Shown here: piece by piece, positions 8,475 to 17,710 of the stretch
Layout of the letters: every line of letters starts with the position of its first letter
How positions within the stretch are numbered: the first letter of the stretch is position 1
Origin: Caballeronia glebae
Lineage (GTDB): Bacteria; Pseudomonadota; Gammaproteobacteria; Burkholderiales; Burkholderiaceae
Assembly (NCBI RefSeq): GCF_001545035.1
Contig: NZ_FCOJ02000009.1
Coordinates: 109,667-173,666, forward strand
Reading direction: 5' to 3'
Length of the DNA: 64,000 nucleotides
Notes under the pieces: generated by a model
What the model was told of the DNA's origin: nothing
Databases searched by the model: none
The model's input: only the letters and a program-made list of their open reading frames with translations
Program-made: the position numbers and the translations under genes

Positions 8475-9074
8475 ATGGCTGCAACCGACCTAGAAGCGCC
8501 TGACGAAGACCCTAAGCAAACCGCTGCGCTTGGCAACGAGAGCGCTGCGCAAAGCGGTCTTCGTCCGTTGAACCGACTGACGAACGACAGTCGTCTCGCT
8601 CGCATCAACGGCGACACGCTGGCAAAAACGGAACTGCCCTATTACTCGTTGTTTGCGCGTGAATTCCTCCGAGCCGACTTCAACTTCGCGGCCGCAAAGA
8701 TGACCGTTGCGCGCGGCGGCAAGCTCATCGCGATCGAGTCGGAGTTTCGCACCGCCGAGGCGTTCATGAAGAAGGCGCTCGCATGGGCAAGTAAGTTTCC
8801 AGGTCGACGTGCGCCGACTCCGCCCGAGATGGTCACGCTTGAGATCAAGCACGCCATGTCCGGTCGTCTTGTGCGACTCCTCACGATGTATGACCAGCTT
8901 TTCCTCAAGACGATGGAAGCGCTGATGCTGAGAACCATGACGGCTCAAGTACGCCAATCCGCGCTCGAGGCTGCCGAGGCACGCATCAATCAAATCCCTT
9001 TCTTGTGCATGCCGGACAACGACCGCTTTGCACCAGAAGGTGTGCTGCTTCCGGACTCGAACCGTACTCACTGA
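8475..9074 (+). CDS. hypothetical protein, 199 aa
   Basis: First gene of a plus-strand operon. No family is certain. The C-terminal part (EIKHAMSGRLVRLLTMYDQL) faintly resembles the YDQL region of AcaB/DUF1845-type mobile-element regulators, which I would not press. The start is uncertain: an ATG at 8430 in the same frame would add 15 residues and neither has a clear ribosome site. Confidence 0.65.
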   Translation: MAATDLEAPDEDPKQTAALGNESAAQSGLRPLNRLTNDSRLARINGDTLAKTELPYYSLFAREFLRADFNFAAAKMTVARGGKLIAIESEFRTAEAFMKKALAWASKFPGRRAPTPPEMVTLEIKHAMSGRLVRLLTMYDQLFLKTMEALMLRTMTAQVRQSALEAAEARINQIPFLCMPDNDRFAPEGVLLPDSNRTH

Positions 9075-9157
9075 CATCGGAATAAGACGTCCCTGCGCCT
9101 CGGGTTTGCGCCGCAGCGCTGGACTTGCTCGACCTAACAACGACGGGAGGACCCCGC

Positions 9158-9979
9158 ATGGACTTACGCGAAATTCAACGACTGCATGCGCAGTTCGCAC
9201 CTGACTCGATGATCATCGATCTGCCGCGGCAAATCGCTGCGCTCCCGGCGCCGGCCGACCTGACGGCAGACGCCAAGACAACCACGCTCAAATTGCGGCT
9301 TCCGAAGGCCGTGCCTGTCGCGCGCCGAAGCCTCGTGGCTGTCGCCATCGCCGCTGTCGTGGCTATGGCGGGTATGGGAGCCGCATCGTTGTACAAGTCG
9401 GTGGGCGCGTCCTCCGCGCACGACGTAAAGAAGACCGCCGCTCAGCCGCAATCCAACGGAAGCGAACGGCCAGCAACGGAAGGACCGGCAGTCGCCGCGG
9501 CGACGCGCCCGATCGATGCGGAGCCACCTCACCCGGTAGCGCTTGTTCCGATGCTGACGGGAAAAGACGTTGCTTCCGGTTCCCCAATCGGTCTGACGGC
9601 TGACCAGTTCAAAAATTCGCTGAGTACGACGAGCGGCCCAGCAGCGGGCGCGACCGCCAACAAGGCCGTTCCTCCCGTCTCGAACGATGATCAACGCGCG
9701 GCTGCCTCGCCTATTCATCAAGCTCGTCGCGACGCAGAGGCAGCTAGTCAGGCTTCCACTAAACCCGCGACGTCAGTGACGCCCGCGCAAGCTGCGGCGC
9801 AGGCTGCCGCCGAGGAGCAAGCGTCGCAACAACACGCGACACCGGCCCGTACGCACAGCTACCGTCATCGCTCTCATTCGCGAGATGAGCAGGCAAGCGA
9901 TGGCGACACCGGGTCGGCTGCTAGCAAGAAGTCGGCACCAGCGAACCGCGCCGGCTCGAACGAAGTGCAGATGTTTTAA
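9158..9979 (+). CDS. membrane-anchored Ala/His-rich protein, 273 aa
   Basis: A bitopic membrane protein. About 48 cytoplasmic residues are followed by one hydrophobic segment (about 49-70) and a long low-complexity Ala/Pro/Ser/Gln region ending in a His/Arg/Ser-rich stretch, likely periplasmic. No enzymatic domain is seen. GGGAGG precedes the ATG at 9158 by 7 bases. Only 12 bases separate it from the bactofilin gene, so they form one operon; a structural or envelope role fits but is inferred. Confidence 0.75.
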   Translation: MDLREIQRLHAQFAPDSMIIDLPRQIAALPAPADLTADAKTTTLKLRLPKAVPVARRSLVAVAIAAVVAMAGMGAASLYKSVGASSAHDVKKTAAQPQSNGSERPATEGPAVAAATRPIDAEPPHPVALVPMLTGKDVASGSPIGLTADQFKNSLSTTSGPAAGATANKAVPPVSNDDQRAAASPIHQARRDAEAASQASTKPATSVTPAQAAAQAAAEEQASQQHATPARTHSYRHRSHSRDEQASDGDTGSAASKKSAPANRAGSNEVQMF

Positions 9980-9991
9980 GGAAACGACACC

Positions 9992-10444
9992 ATGAAAACC
10001 GAACTCAATCTCACGCTTATTGCGCGCGGCTGCGCGATCACCGGCGACATGGTCGTGGATCACGGCATTTCGTTCTTCGGCCTGCTCGACGGCGGCATCA
10101 TCTCGACGCAGGGTCTGCTGCACATCGGCGAAGGCGGACTCGTGAAGGGCTCCGCGCAGGGCGAGCACGTTCGCATTGACGGGCGCGTCGAGGGAGATGT
10201 GCACGCTCGGGGCTCGCTGGAAATCAACGGCCAAGTCTCGGGCGACATCTTTTACTCCGGCACGATCCGCCTTGGTCCGCGTGCGTCTTTGAATGGCACG
10301 CTGAAGCGCGTTGCAAGAATGCTCACGATCGAGGCGGATTCGACGCCGGACGAAGGGCCTATCGCCGGTCCGCGCCTGGACGACGTGAAAGGCCTGGAAC
10401 GCGCGGAATCAAATGTGACAGAGCTCTCACGGGCAAAGGCCTGA
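9992..10444 (+). CDS. bactofilin family protein
   Basis: A 150-residue polymer-forming cytoskeletal protein of the bactofilin family. The core (about 40-108) shows the spaced hydrophobic/Gly pattern of a right-handed beta-helix (EGGLVKGSAQGEHVRIDG, EGDVHARGSLEINGQVSGDI). Bactofilins assemble into nucleotide-free filaments that act as scaffolds near the membrane or DNA. The neighbouring membrane proteins at 9158 and 10510 could be its anchors. A bactofilin on a conjugative element may help position DNA or the transfer machine; that is inference. Confidence 0.88.
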   Translation: MKTELNLTLIARGCAITGDMVVDHGISFFGLLDGGIISTQGLLHIGEGGLVKGSAQGEHVRIDGRVEGDVHARGSLEINGQVSGDIFYSGTIRLGPRASLNGTLKRVARMLTIEADSTPDEGPIAGPRLDDVKGLERAESNVTELSRAKA

Positions 10445-10509
10445 GCGCCTATAAGCCCGATGCTTCACCGAAAACCGGTCAAAGTCTCTGAGAACCCATT
10501 GCGCCGCCG

Positions 10510-10950
10510 GTGGCGGCTACCGCCGGTTCACAGGTTCGGACGGATGCGCAGCGGAAAGCGCTCGACGCCCCACTGGACGAGCTTTTCGGAACTTCGGCCG
10601 ACGATCTCGAAGCCCCGCCCGCGCCTCGTTCCAAGGTCTCCTGGCCACCGTTGGATGCAAGTATGACAACCCTCGTTCACCTCTTCGGAATCTCCCCCAA
10701 CGTTCTCGACCTTGTTGGAAAGTCCCTCGTTTTCGCGCTCTTACTGGCCCTCGCGATCGGCATACAGTTCGCAAACATGGGCCTCGTTCGCTTCAAATCA
10801 TCCACTAACGGCGACGAAACGACGCCGGCACGCGACGCACCGACTCTACATTCGGCACCCGGGAAAGAGACGCAAGTGCGTGAGTATGCGCGGTTGGATA
10901 AGGACACGACCACAGGATGGGACGCGACAGCCGACCATGAAACCGATTGA
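10510..10950 (+). CDS. membrane protein, 146 aa
   Basis: No family recognised. A hydrophilic, Pro/Ala-rich N-terminus is followed by one membrane segment (about residues 67-90, LVGKSLVFALLLALAIGIQF) and an acidic tail. The frame is closed upstream by a stop at 10489, so the likely start is GTG at 10510, without a good ribosome site; an internal ATG at 10663 is an alternative. Its end overlaps the next gene by 14 bases. Confidence 0.6.
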   Translation: MAATAGSQVRTDAQRKALDAPLDELFGTSADDLEAPPAPRSKVSWPPLDASMTTLVHLFGISPNVLDLVGKSLVFALLLALAIGIQFANMGLVRFKSSTNGDETTPARDAPTLHSAPGKETQVREYARLDKDTTTGWDATADHETD

Positions 10951-11146
10951 CCCGATCTTCGACTTCCTCACTGTGACGTGGGACGCGGCCGCGCAAGAGG
11001 CTGCTTTCGAAGGCCACTGCTTCTGCATGCTCGATACCGGACGACTCGTAAATAGCCAGTCGATGCCCGTCGACACGCCTCATTGGAATCGACCGGCTTA
11101 CCAGTCCGTCGCAAGGTATAAACGCGCTCTGCAACGCAAGCGCTAG
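10937..11146 (+). CDS. hypothetical protein, 69 aa
   Basis: No family recognised. The small soluble protein starts MKPIDPIFDFLTVTWDAAAQ and ends in a basic tail. Its ATG lies inside the 3' end of the preceding membrane-protein gene, typical of translational coupling. It is the last clear gene of the plus operon before the terminator at 11357. Confidence 0.6.
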   Translation: MKPIDPIFDFLTVTWDAAAQEAAFEGHCFCMLDTGRLVNSQSMPVDTPHWNRPAYQSVARYKRALQRKR

Positions 11147-11420
11147 CAATGCCGCTGCGAACTAATGTCGCGCCTCGATCGGACCCAAATCATGGGGTTT
11201 TGTCATTGACGGCATGCTGAAAGCGGAAGCGCGCGAGAACGACGCGAACAAGAAGGCCGCTGATGCGAAGGTAGACGCGGCGGAGAAGTAAGAGGTTTCA
11301 GGTTAGGCACGTCTGCGGCCTTGCCTCTGAATCTTTGTTGCAAGAAAGCCCCAAGACCCGCCTTGAGCGGGCTTTTTTGCTTTCATGCCGCCGGTCGACC
11401 TCGCGCAATAGGAACTGGGA
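11147..11420 (+). other. intergenic, possible gene remnant
   Basis: No full gene. A frame from 11166 to 11291 encodes a charged Ala/Lys/Glu tail (MLKAEARENDANKKAADAKV from 11214) with no ribosome site, so it may be the 3' remnant of a lost gene or a very short peptide. It is followed by the operon terminator. Confidence 0.3.
11357..11378 (+). terminator. operon terminator
   Basis: CCCGCC-UUGA-GCGGGC followed by six U's on the plus strand closes the 8475-11146 operon. Confidence 0.85.
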
Positions 11421-11542
11421 GACGCTCTCCGGAGAGTGTCCCGTTTGATTTGAGCATCCGGCTAGTGCCTTGAATTTGAAGCACAAATGGCATGTTACAA
11501 AACGTGCCGAATATGCACATCCCCCTTATTCGGCACGCTTTT
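11421..11542 (+). repeat. 122-base hairpin element, copy 1
   Basis: 5' hairpin GACGCTC...GAGTGTC, then CCCGT, a variable stretch, and the conserved GTTACAAAACGTGCCGAATA with an 11 bp inverted repeat (11503-11513 and 11527-11537) ending CTTTT. Same length and orientation as copies at 25219 and 57508. It lies between two convergent genes. It could be a small RNA with its own terminator or a recombination site. Confidence 0.8.
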
Positions 11543-11640
11543 CGTGATGTGAAAGCCGGCCGAGGCTCGCTTTGTGCGTATCGAGATCCAACCACCCATC
11601 GTTCAAATGCGTCCAGCAAACGGAACTCTGCAGTGTGGAG

Positions 11641-13365
11641 TTAGGCCGCGATTGCGCTCTGATTGAGCTGCGCCTCAACGACAAACCGGGACTCGAAGTT
11701 CTTCGCCGTCCCTGAGATCATGAGCGACTCTCTCGCACGCGTCATTGCAACGTAGAACAAGCGCCGCTCCTCCGGTTCAGTGGACTTCGGGTCCGGCACG
11801 ATCGACTCCTCGCTGCGCGCCATCCAGACGTGGTCCCATTCCAGCCCTTTTGAACTGTGCATCGTCGTCAGGATAAGCGCGCCCGGGGTCGGCTCATTGT
11901 TGTCCTGGCGCAGGAACAGCAGCCGCTCAGCGAAGCTGCCTGACAGGCGCGACAAGACGTCGTTCGTCGCTTGAATTGCGCGGAGTGCGGAATCCTTCTT
12001 CGCGTACTTCAACATCCACTCGGCGACGCCCGAGAGCGTCAGCGAATAGAACTTGCGATCGCAGAGGCTTTGCCATTCAGCGAGCCGCTTCATGAACTCG
12101 CGATAGTTCGTCGCCACGTCCTCGGGCAGCCCGAGATCAACCAACTCCGCCCGCCCCTTCTGCGTCAGTTCCGCACCCATGTCCGCGTGGAGGGCGCGTA
12201 GCTGTTGGGCGGTAAGCCCGAGGTGCGCCAAGACTGCATCGAGGCCCGTGTCTTTGATTCGCTCAACGATTTCAAGCAGGTTGCACATCAGCGCGCCCTC
12301 CGGGCGGCTAAGGACGGACGCGCCCGACGCACGGTAGTACTTGATGCCATGCGAGCGGCAAACGGACTCGAGCGGATCCAGTATGCGGTTGGTGCGCGCC
12401 AGGATTGCGCACGACTGCCCTTTCGCGAGCAACGGCCCGAGCACCTCGACCGCCGCGGTTGCCTCCTCATACTCATCTGGATGGCGAGACGTTTGCACAG
12501 TACCGCCGGAGCCCTTTTCCGCACGCAGCACTTTTGCGATGCGGTCGGCGTTATTCCGAATCACCCGGTCCGCTGCGCCCAGAATCTCTGCGCGGCACCG
12601 GTAGTTGCTGCCCAAGACGACGGGCTTTGCCGCGAACGACTGGATGAACGACTCCATGCCCCGATAGCCCAGCGCCTCACGAAACGCGTAGATGCTCTGG
12701 TCATCGTCGCCGACGACCGTCACAACCGAACCCGCCTTCGCATGAAGCTCGATCCACCGGTACTGCAGCGGGTCGGTATCCTGAAACTCGTCAACGAGCA
12801 GATAGGTGAACGCGTATGGGGCAATCGTGCCCTGCTCCATCCCCTCCACAGCGAGGCGCAGCATGTCCTGGAAATCGATCTTGCCGTTACGAGCAAGCGC
12901 GTCCTGATAGGCGTGATATAGCTCGCCGTCGGCAGTATCCGGGTCGCACCGACCAAAATTGGTTTTGATCTTCTCGATCGTTGGAATGACGTCTTCTGCC
13001 TTTCCGTCGCGGCCGAGTTCCTGCATCACGCGGATCAGCAGGCCAAGCCGGTCGCCATCGGAGGCGATATCGAGTGGCCGCGCGCCAGGGCGTTTCAGTT
13101 GCTTGAAAGCGAGCGAATGAAAGGTACCGGCGATCAGCCGCTTCTTCGCCGACTCGCCGGCGGCAGCCAGGATTCGCTCACGCAGTTCGAGCGCGGCGTC
13201 CTTGGAGAAAGTGACGGCGCCTACCGTCGCGGCGCTGTCTTGTAGCAGCAGGGCTGCTTTCGTGGCGATCGTTTTCGTCTTGCCCGCGCCCGGGCAGGCG
13301 ATCGCCACGCAATGCTGGCGCAACTGGGCGACTTCCCGTTGCTGGGGATTGAGTTCGTCCAGCAT
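11641..13365 (-). CDS. UvrD/Rep-family DNA helicase
   Basis: A superfamily 1A 3'-5' DNA helicase of 574 residues. Motif I ACPGAGKTKT is at 23-32; motif II LVDEFQDTD and motif III GDDDQSIYAFREA follow, and motif V TTMHSSKGLEWDHVW and motif VI FYVAMTRARE are near the C-terminus. It is shorter than chromosomal UvrD (about 720 aa) and has no extra nuclease domain. It probably supports plasmid replication or repair. It lies 9 bases after the gene at 13375-14211 and is probably co-transcribed. Confidence 0.92.
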   Translation of the reverse strand: MLDELNPQQREVAQLRQHCVAIACPGAGKTKTIATKAALLLQDSAATVGAVTFSKDAALELRERILAAAGESAKKRLIAGTFHSLAFKQLKRPGARPLDIASDGDRLGLLIRVMQELGRDGKAEDVIPTIEKIKTNFGRCDPDTADGELYHAYQDALARNGKIDFQDMLRLAVEGMEQGTIAPYAFTYLLVDEFQDTDPLQYRWIELHAKAGSVVTVVGDDDQSIYAFREALGYRGMESFIQSFAAKPVVLGSNYRCRAEILGAADRVIRNNADRIAKVLRAEKGSGGTVQTSRHPDEYEEATAAVEVLGPLLAKGQSCAILARTNRILDPLESVCRSHGIKYYRASGASVLSRPEGALMCNLLEIVERIKDTGLDAVLAHLGLTAQQLRALHADMGAELTQKGRAELVDLGLPEDVATNYREFMKRLAEWQSLCDRKFYSLTLSGVAEWMLKYAKKDSALRAIQATNDVLSRLSGSFAERLLFLRQDNNEPTPGALILTTMHSSKGLEWDHVWMARSEESIVPDPKSTEPEERRLFYVAMTRARESLMISGTAKNFESRFVVEAQLNQSAIAA

Positions 13366-13374
13366 CGCGCCTCC

Positions 13375-14211
13375 TTAGTTGCCGCGGACCGTCGTCATCA
13401 GCTTCAGGTGCGTCATGTACCCGCGAATGCCAAGCGGGTTGAAGCGCTTGAGGAAGTTGACGGCTTCATCGTCGACGTCCGACTGATCCCGGATGCCGTT
13501 CCAGACCATGAAATCGAAGTGATCCATCGCGCGGTCGAACTTCATAATGACGCCCAACACGCGCATCGAAAAGCGCGAATATGCCTCGACTTCGATGTCC
13601 ATCGCGGGCATCGGGATCGTCGGCTCGAACACAAATTCCTTGTTGGCCCGAAGCTCCGCTTCCTTTTGCTGGCGGAAGCCTTCGGCTACGCGCAGTTGCT
13701 CTTCCACGTAGCGCTCGATGCCCGCGAGCAGCTTTTCGAGCGCGCTGTTGACGACTTCCTTGTCGTTCTCGCCGAACGTCGAGCGGCCAAAACGCTGCAT
13801 GTTGATGCTCATGCGGTTGATGTACGGCCACCATTGTTCGAATAGCGGCTTCAGGCGCGTATGGTTCAGACGCACGCGGGCGGTCACGACTGCCGCACCG
13901 GAAAGCTGGCGGTCCAGCAACTGACGACCGATTTCACGGCGGCGCTTGATGATCGAGATACGCTCAGCGGCAGGCAGATCGCGGAAGAGCTTGCGCGTCT
14001 TGGCGACTTCCGCACGCTTCATGTCGGCGTCGTCGTTAGAGATAACGCCTTCCTTCTGAAGGCGGTCTGCGTCGGCCTCCATCTGAGTCAACTCGCGCTC
14101 GAGCTCGCCGTCGTCCGCGCCGTCGGTCGTGAGCGGCGCGTCGGCCGTACCTTGTTCAAGTGCGCTAAGCGCGACCTTCTCTTCACTGCCGGGTTCGACA
14201 ACCGTGCTCAT
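13375..14211 (-). CDS. hypothetical protein, 278 aa
   Basis: A soluble helical protein with an acidic N-terminus. The conserved-looking C-terminus (DIEVEAYSRFSMRVLGVIMK, then FDRAMDHFDFMVWNGIRDQS) recalls proteins encoded next to transfer genes on Burkholderia plasmids and perhaps the AcaB/DUF1845 group, but I cannot confirm a family. It is first in a two-gene unit with the helicase, downstream of a terminator (14397-14432) and a large inverted repeat (14337-14371). Confidence 0.7.
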   Translation of the reverse strand: MSTVVEPGSEEKVALSALEQGTADAPLTTDGADDGELERELTQMEADADRLQKEGVISNDDADMKRAEVAKTRKLFRDLPAAERISIIKRRREIGRQLLDRQLSGAAVVTARVRLNHTRLKPLFEQWWPYINRMSINMQRFGRSTFGENDKEVVNSALEKLLAGIERYVEEQLRVAEGFRQQKEAELRANKEFVFEPTIPMPAMDIEVEAYSRFSMRVLGVIMKFDRAMDHFDFMVWNGIRDQSDVDDEAVNFLKRFNPLGIRGYMTHLKLMTTVRGN

Positions 14212-14336
14212 TCGCCGTTTCTCCTGGACCGCATCGGTCCCGTTTCATCGTTGGGGATCAGGCAAGCAAAGCGCGTTGCCCATATTCAACATTGTTGCGG
14301 CGGTGGCAGCGTGCGAAAGCTCGAAACGGTGGCTAT

Positions 14337-14371
14337 TTAGAGCGCCTTTCACCGAATTATTGGCGCGCTCT
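14337..14371. promoter_or_regulatory. inverted repeat, possible operator
   Basis: TAGAGCGCC at 14338 is mirrored by GGCGCGCTCTA ending at 14371, with a 15-base AT-richer spacer. It lies in the promoter region of the gene at 13375-14211. Confidence 0.45.
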
Positions 14372-14396
14372 AGGCTGGAAGCGAAGACGAAGGCGG

Positions 14397-14432
14397 AAAA
14401 AACAAAGGCAACGCTATCCGGGTAGCGTTGCC
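14397..14432 (-). terminator. terminator of the transfer operon
   Basis: GGCAACGCUA-CCCG-GAUAGCGUUGCC followed by UUUGUUUUUU in the minus transcript, directly downstream of the last transfer gene (stop at 14491). Confidence 0.85.
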
Positions 14433-14490
14433 TAGGGGGAGATGAAGCAATTTGTTTGTCGAACTGCTAACGAGTCGTGCGACGTTTTCC

Positions 14491-15105
14491 CTATCTCGAC
14501 GACTGGAAGGACTCGGCAGCTTTCCACAGGAGAGCTCCGAGGAGCGCAGCAACGGCGACCCAATACCCGACCAAGACAGGCAACGGAACTACCAGCACCG
14601 CGAACAGCGTGCCGGTCACGAGCAGCAACCCGTGGCCTGCCAGATGGAAAGACAAGGGACTCACGAAGCCCGCTGCCGACGCTTTGATCTTCCTCCGCGC
14701 CGCACCGTCGATGAACATGCCGATCGCAAAAAGCAGCGTCCCGATGATCCACATCTTCATAACCATCGCGCGGAACAGCATCCGGTAAACCAGCAGCCAG
14801 AAGTTTTCGGTCCACGTATGTGCGAACGATGAGAACCCGCCGTCGTCCAAGCCGCCTACCTTTCCCGAGGCATTCAGCGTGCGGTGCAGCAGCCCGCTAT
14901 CGACAAAAGCACGGCGGAACTCGTCGTTGGCGCTACGCATCGCGCGGTCGACCCGGTCCTGCCCGACTGACTCAACGAGAGAATGTGTTTCCGCTTCTGG
15001 CACTTCGAATAGCTTGCGCTCCGGGATCGCCGGCATGACGGCGATGGCAAGCACCGGCACGAGCAGAAACCACACCTTGATGTGCGAACCGAACCGACTA
15101 GCCAT
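14491..15105 (-). CDS. DUF4400 family membrane protein (conjugation)
   Basis: A 204-residue inner-membrane protein with a hydrophobic N-terminal segment (about 10-28), a periplasmic-looking middle and two to three further hydrophobic segments (about 115-135, 150-175, 178-192). The layout and its place at the end of the transfer operon match DUF4400 proteins, which accompany TraD/TraI genes in conjugative plasmids and integrative elements. The exact role is unknown. It overlaps the 84-residue gene upstream by 8 bases. Confidence 0.75.
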   Translation of the reverse strand: MASRFGSHIKVWFLLVPVLAIAVMPAIPERKLFEVPEAETHSLVESVGQDRVDRAMRSANDEFRRAFVDSGLLHRTLNASGKVGGLDDGGFSSFAHTWTENFWLLVYRMLFRAMVMKMWIIGTLLFAIGMFIDGAARRKIKASAAGFVSPLSFHLAGHGLLLVTGTLFAVLVVPLPVLVGYWVAVAALLGALLWKAAESFQSSR

Positions 15106-15352
15106 GTAGCACCTTGACTAGCATGAGGGCGGGCACCGCGACGAGTGCCATCAGTCCGCCCCAGAACAGCGCAGGGCGGAATTCGGCGATTGTCGCCAAC
15201 GCATAGCACCGGGCGCCCGCGCCGTAAGTGAATTCCTCGGGCACCGCTGCATTGACGTCGCCGTCAAAGGCGGCGGCAGTGTCGCGCGCCCGCTGAGCCG
15301 TGCGCGGCTCAACTCCCGACAGCTTCGCTATGATCGTAACGGTGAGCGACAT
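15098..15352 (-). CDS. small membrane protein, 84 aa
   Basis: No family recognised. The N-terminal half is soluble (MSLTVTIIAKLSGVEPRTAQ) and a hydrophobic segment occupies about 61-80, so it should be a single-pass membrane protein. I start it at 15352 because GAGGA lies 6 bases upstream. It overlaps both neighbours, which fits tight coupling inside the transfer operon. Confidence 0.7.
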   Translation of the reverse strand: MSLTVTIIAKLSGVEPRTAQRARDTAAAFDGDVNAAVPEEFTYGAGARCYALATIAEFRPALFWGGLMALVAVPALMLVKVLHG

Positions 15353-15827
15353 CGTATTCCTCGAAGTAACGGCGGAAGGCTTCTCCTTGAAGCACGCGTG
15401 CGGCGAGCTGAAACGCGGCGGTGCGCTCAGTGATCTCGTCCGGACAACGCTCATCGACCATCTCGAACTGGTACTCGAAATGGCGCGCTTCGAACGCGGG
15501 AATCGCCTCGACCATCGGGCACCACACCGATACCTTGTCGCCAAACCGCGCGACAAGCCGGCGGGCGTACAGCGCTTTCGACGGTTCGAACAAGCCCTGC
15601 ATGAACGCGATGTGCTGGTCACCCGTGCGCTTCGCGCGCCGGAAACCATCTAGCGCCGACTCGATCATCTCCGCGGCCAGCGGCCCTTTGTCTCCAATAA
15701 ACCGCTCGCCGATGAAGTCGGCCACGCGCGAGCACGCGAGCTCCAGCTCCGGTGCGACATTGAAGACCGCGACCAGCCTGTGCGAGAGCTTGTGATCGCG
15801 AATGATGTTTTTATATGCAGCGGACAT
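15309..15827 (-). CDS. hypothetical protein, 172 aa, transfer operon
   Basis: No family recognised. The soluble protein starts MSAAYKNIIRDHKLSHRLVA and has a helical, charged composition. It lies 11 bases after traD and overlaps the next gene by 44 bases, so it is part of the transfer operon; a coupling-protein accessory role is an inference from position. Confidence 0.7.
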   Translation of the reverse strand: MSAAYKNIIRDHKLSHRLVAVFNVAPELELACSRVADFIGERFIGDKGPLAAEMIESALDGFRRAKRTGDQHIAFMQGLFEPSKALYARRLVARFGDKVSVWCPMVEAIPAFEARHFEYQFEMVDERCPDEITERTAAFQLAARVLQGEAFRRYFEEYDVAHRYDHSEAVGS

Positions 15828-15838
15828 AATCTTGTGTT

Positions 15839-17710
15839 TTAGCCTTCGATGATAGGAATTCGACCCTGATACACGGCACCGCCAGAGATGCGCATGAAGT
15901 ACTGCAGATTCGGCAAACTGTGAAGCAGCTTCACGGGAATGAGCGGCACTTTCTCCAACTGGATGGACCGGGACTGCGATCCGCTGAATTCAAGCGCATG
16001 CGCCTCAGTCGTGGTATTGGTACTGTTCGACACGTTCACCACGCGGATCGCAGTCTCTCCGACCTTGTCCGAGAACCACTTTGCTGTATCTGAGTCCTCT
16101 AGTCTAAGCACCACCTGATTATTGAGGTTGCCCAAAACCTGTAGCATTTTCGCTGCGTTTCCCAGTTTCGCTTCGAGGTCGGCGCGTGCCTGGAATGCGA
16201 CGAACGCCTTGAACCCTGCCCCGCGTCCCTTGTTCAGGATTTGAATCACCTGCTCGTTGATGGCCTCAGCGATCTCGTCGATGATGAGCACGACGTCGGG
16301 CTTCTCAGCGTAGAAGTTGTAGATCGCGCCGCAGACGGCCGCAACGTCCGACAATGCCATCGACGCGATCGCCTTCTGGACGATGTTGTTCGACAGCGAG
16401 TCGAGCCCCATGTACAAGACCGCCTTCTGCTTGATGATCTTGTCGATGTCCCATATTTCGCGCTCGTCCTCGAAGTCGTCCGCCTTTGGCGCCAGCATGA
16501 GGCCCGTTTCGCCTGTGGCCAGCATCTGTAGCAGCGGCAACGCCGACGCGATGATCTTCATGTAGTGCTCGCGGTCGTGGGTGTGTGTCGCGATCAACCC
16601 ATCAATCGTCTCGTGCCCGCGATCGTGAGCGGCGAATCGGTCTAGATACAGCTTCACCATTCCGTCAATCATCGAAACGTCGTTGCGGCGCTGCGCGTCT
16701 TTTACCGTCGCGGTGACGGTCAATTCTTCCCAGTCCGTCAGGCCGTTCTCGATAAAGAATCGTCGCAGCCCACGGTCGAGCAAATTGCCAATGCCTGACT
16801 GTGCGTATTTGAGAATCGATCGCAAGTTGGGCTTGTCGCCGACGTATAGCTCGCCTTTCACGGCACGATCGATGAAGAGAAAAGCGAAGTCTCGGAATTG
16901 GCCTTCCTCCATTAACTGAGCGATGCGCGACGGGATTTCCGACGGCTGCGACCAGTTTTCTAGCGGATTCAGGCGGATCGACTCGTGCGGCTTGGCCTGA
17001 TTGAAGTACAGAAACTTGCGGCCAGTGCGCGCACACTCCTTCTCGACGCGTTTTTTCCACTCGTCATCGTTCTTTGGGTCGACGATGATCAGTACGTCCT
17101 TCGGGTTGTGAATCACCTGCGTGGAGATGACTTCGTAGGTGCGGGTTTTTCCGGCGCCAGTCGTGCCCGCCACCAGCGTGTGACCGCCCATCGCCTTGTA
17201 GTGAAACGGCACCTCGACCTTCTTCTGCTCCATACCGTGGATCCAGGACGATCCCTGCGGCATGCGATCGCGAATGCTGTCGCGCGGACCGAATAGCCGC
17301 TCGATGCGCTCCTCGACGGTCCGGCCTATCTCGGTTTTCGGCAGCCACTTCGGCAACGACGGAATGTCCGTTACGGGCATCCGGAGAATTTCGTGGGCAA
17401 TCTGCGTATGCTTCTGCGTCCACTCGTATCCGATCCCCAGATACATCGAGTCCGCTCCTTTCCGCATGGCGTCCTGCGTCGCAAGAAGCTTCTCGATGCG
17501 AATCTTGCTCAGCCATTTCGTTGAGATGGCCATACGAAAGCTCAGTGCCTTCCATATCTGGAGTGCACGGATCGCGAGGAGGGCAGCCCCAACTAGCGAG
17601 AATGCCCAACCGTACGGCATTCCAGAGATCAGAATGCCAACGATGACGATGGGCCAAACGAGAAACGGTCGAAACTCATAGATCGGACGGAAGTGATTGA
17701 CGTAGTTCAT
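15839..17710 (-). CDS. traD: TraD/VirD4-type coupling protein
   Basis: The type IV coupling protein that links the relaxosome to the secretion channel and powers DNA export. Two membrane segments are near the N-terminus (about 16-30 and 34-50). Walker A AGTTGAGKTR is at 181-190 and Walker B VVLIIDEIAEA at about 475-485. The length of 623 aa fits TraD of SXT/IncC-type systems. Its ATG overlaps the stop of the TraI-like gene by 4 bases. Confidence 0.93.
   Translation of the reverse strand: MNYVNHFRPIYEFRPFLVWPIVIVGILISGMPYGWAFSLVGAALLAIRALQIWKALSFRMAISTKWLSKIRIEKLLATQDAMRKGADSMYLGIGYEWTQKHTQIAHEILRMPVTDIPSLPKWLPKTEIGRTVEERIERLFGPRDSIRDRMPQGSSWIHGMEQKKVEVPFHYKAMGGHTLVAGTTGAGKTRTYEVISTQVIHNPKDVLIIVDPKNDDEWKKRVEKECARTGRKFLYFNQAKPHESIRLNPLENWSQPSEIPSRIAQLMEEGQFRDFAFLFIDRAVKGELYVGDKPNLRSILKYAQSGIGNLLDRGLRRFFIENGLTDWEELTVTATVKDAQRRNDVSMIDGMVKLYLDRFAAHDRGHETIDGLIATHTHDREHYMKIIASALPLLQMLATGETGLMLAPKADDFEDEREIWDIDKIIKQKAVLYMGLDSLSNNIVQKAIASMALSDVAAVCGAIYNFYAEKPDVVLIIDEIAEAINEQVIQILNKGRGAGFKAFVAFQARADLEAKLGNAAKMLQVLGNLNNQVVLRLEDSDTAKWFSDKVGETAIRVVNVSNSTNTTTEAHALEFSGSQSRSIQLEKVPLIPVKLLHSLPNLQYFMRISGGAVYQGRIPIIEG

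Noticed and set aside
11503..11537. 3' hairpin of the repeat as a dif (Xer) site
   Set aside because: The arms do not match the dif consensus and the 13-base spacer is too long.
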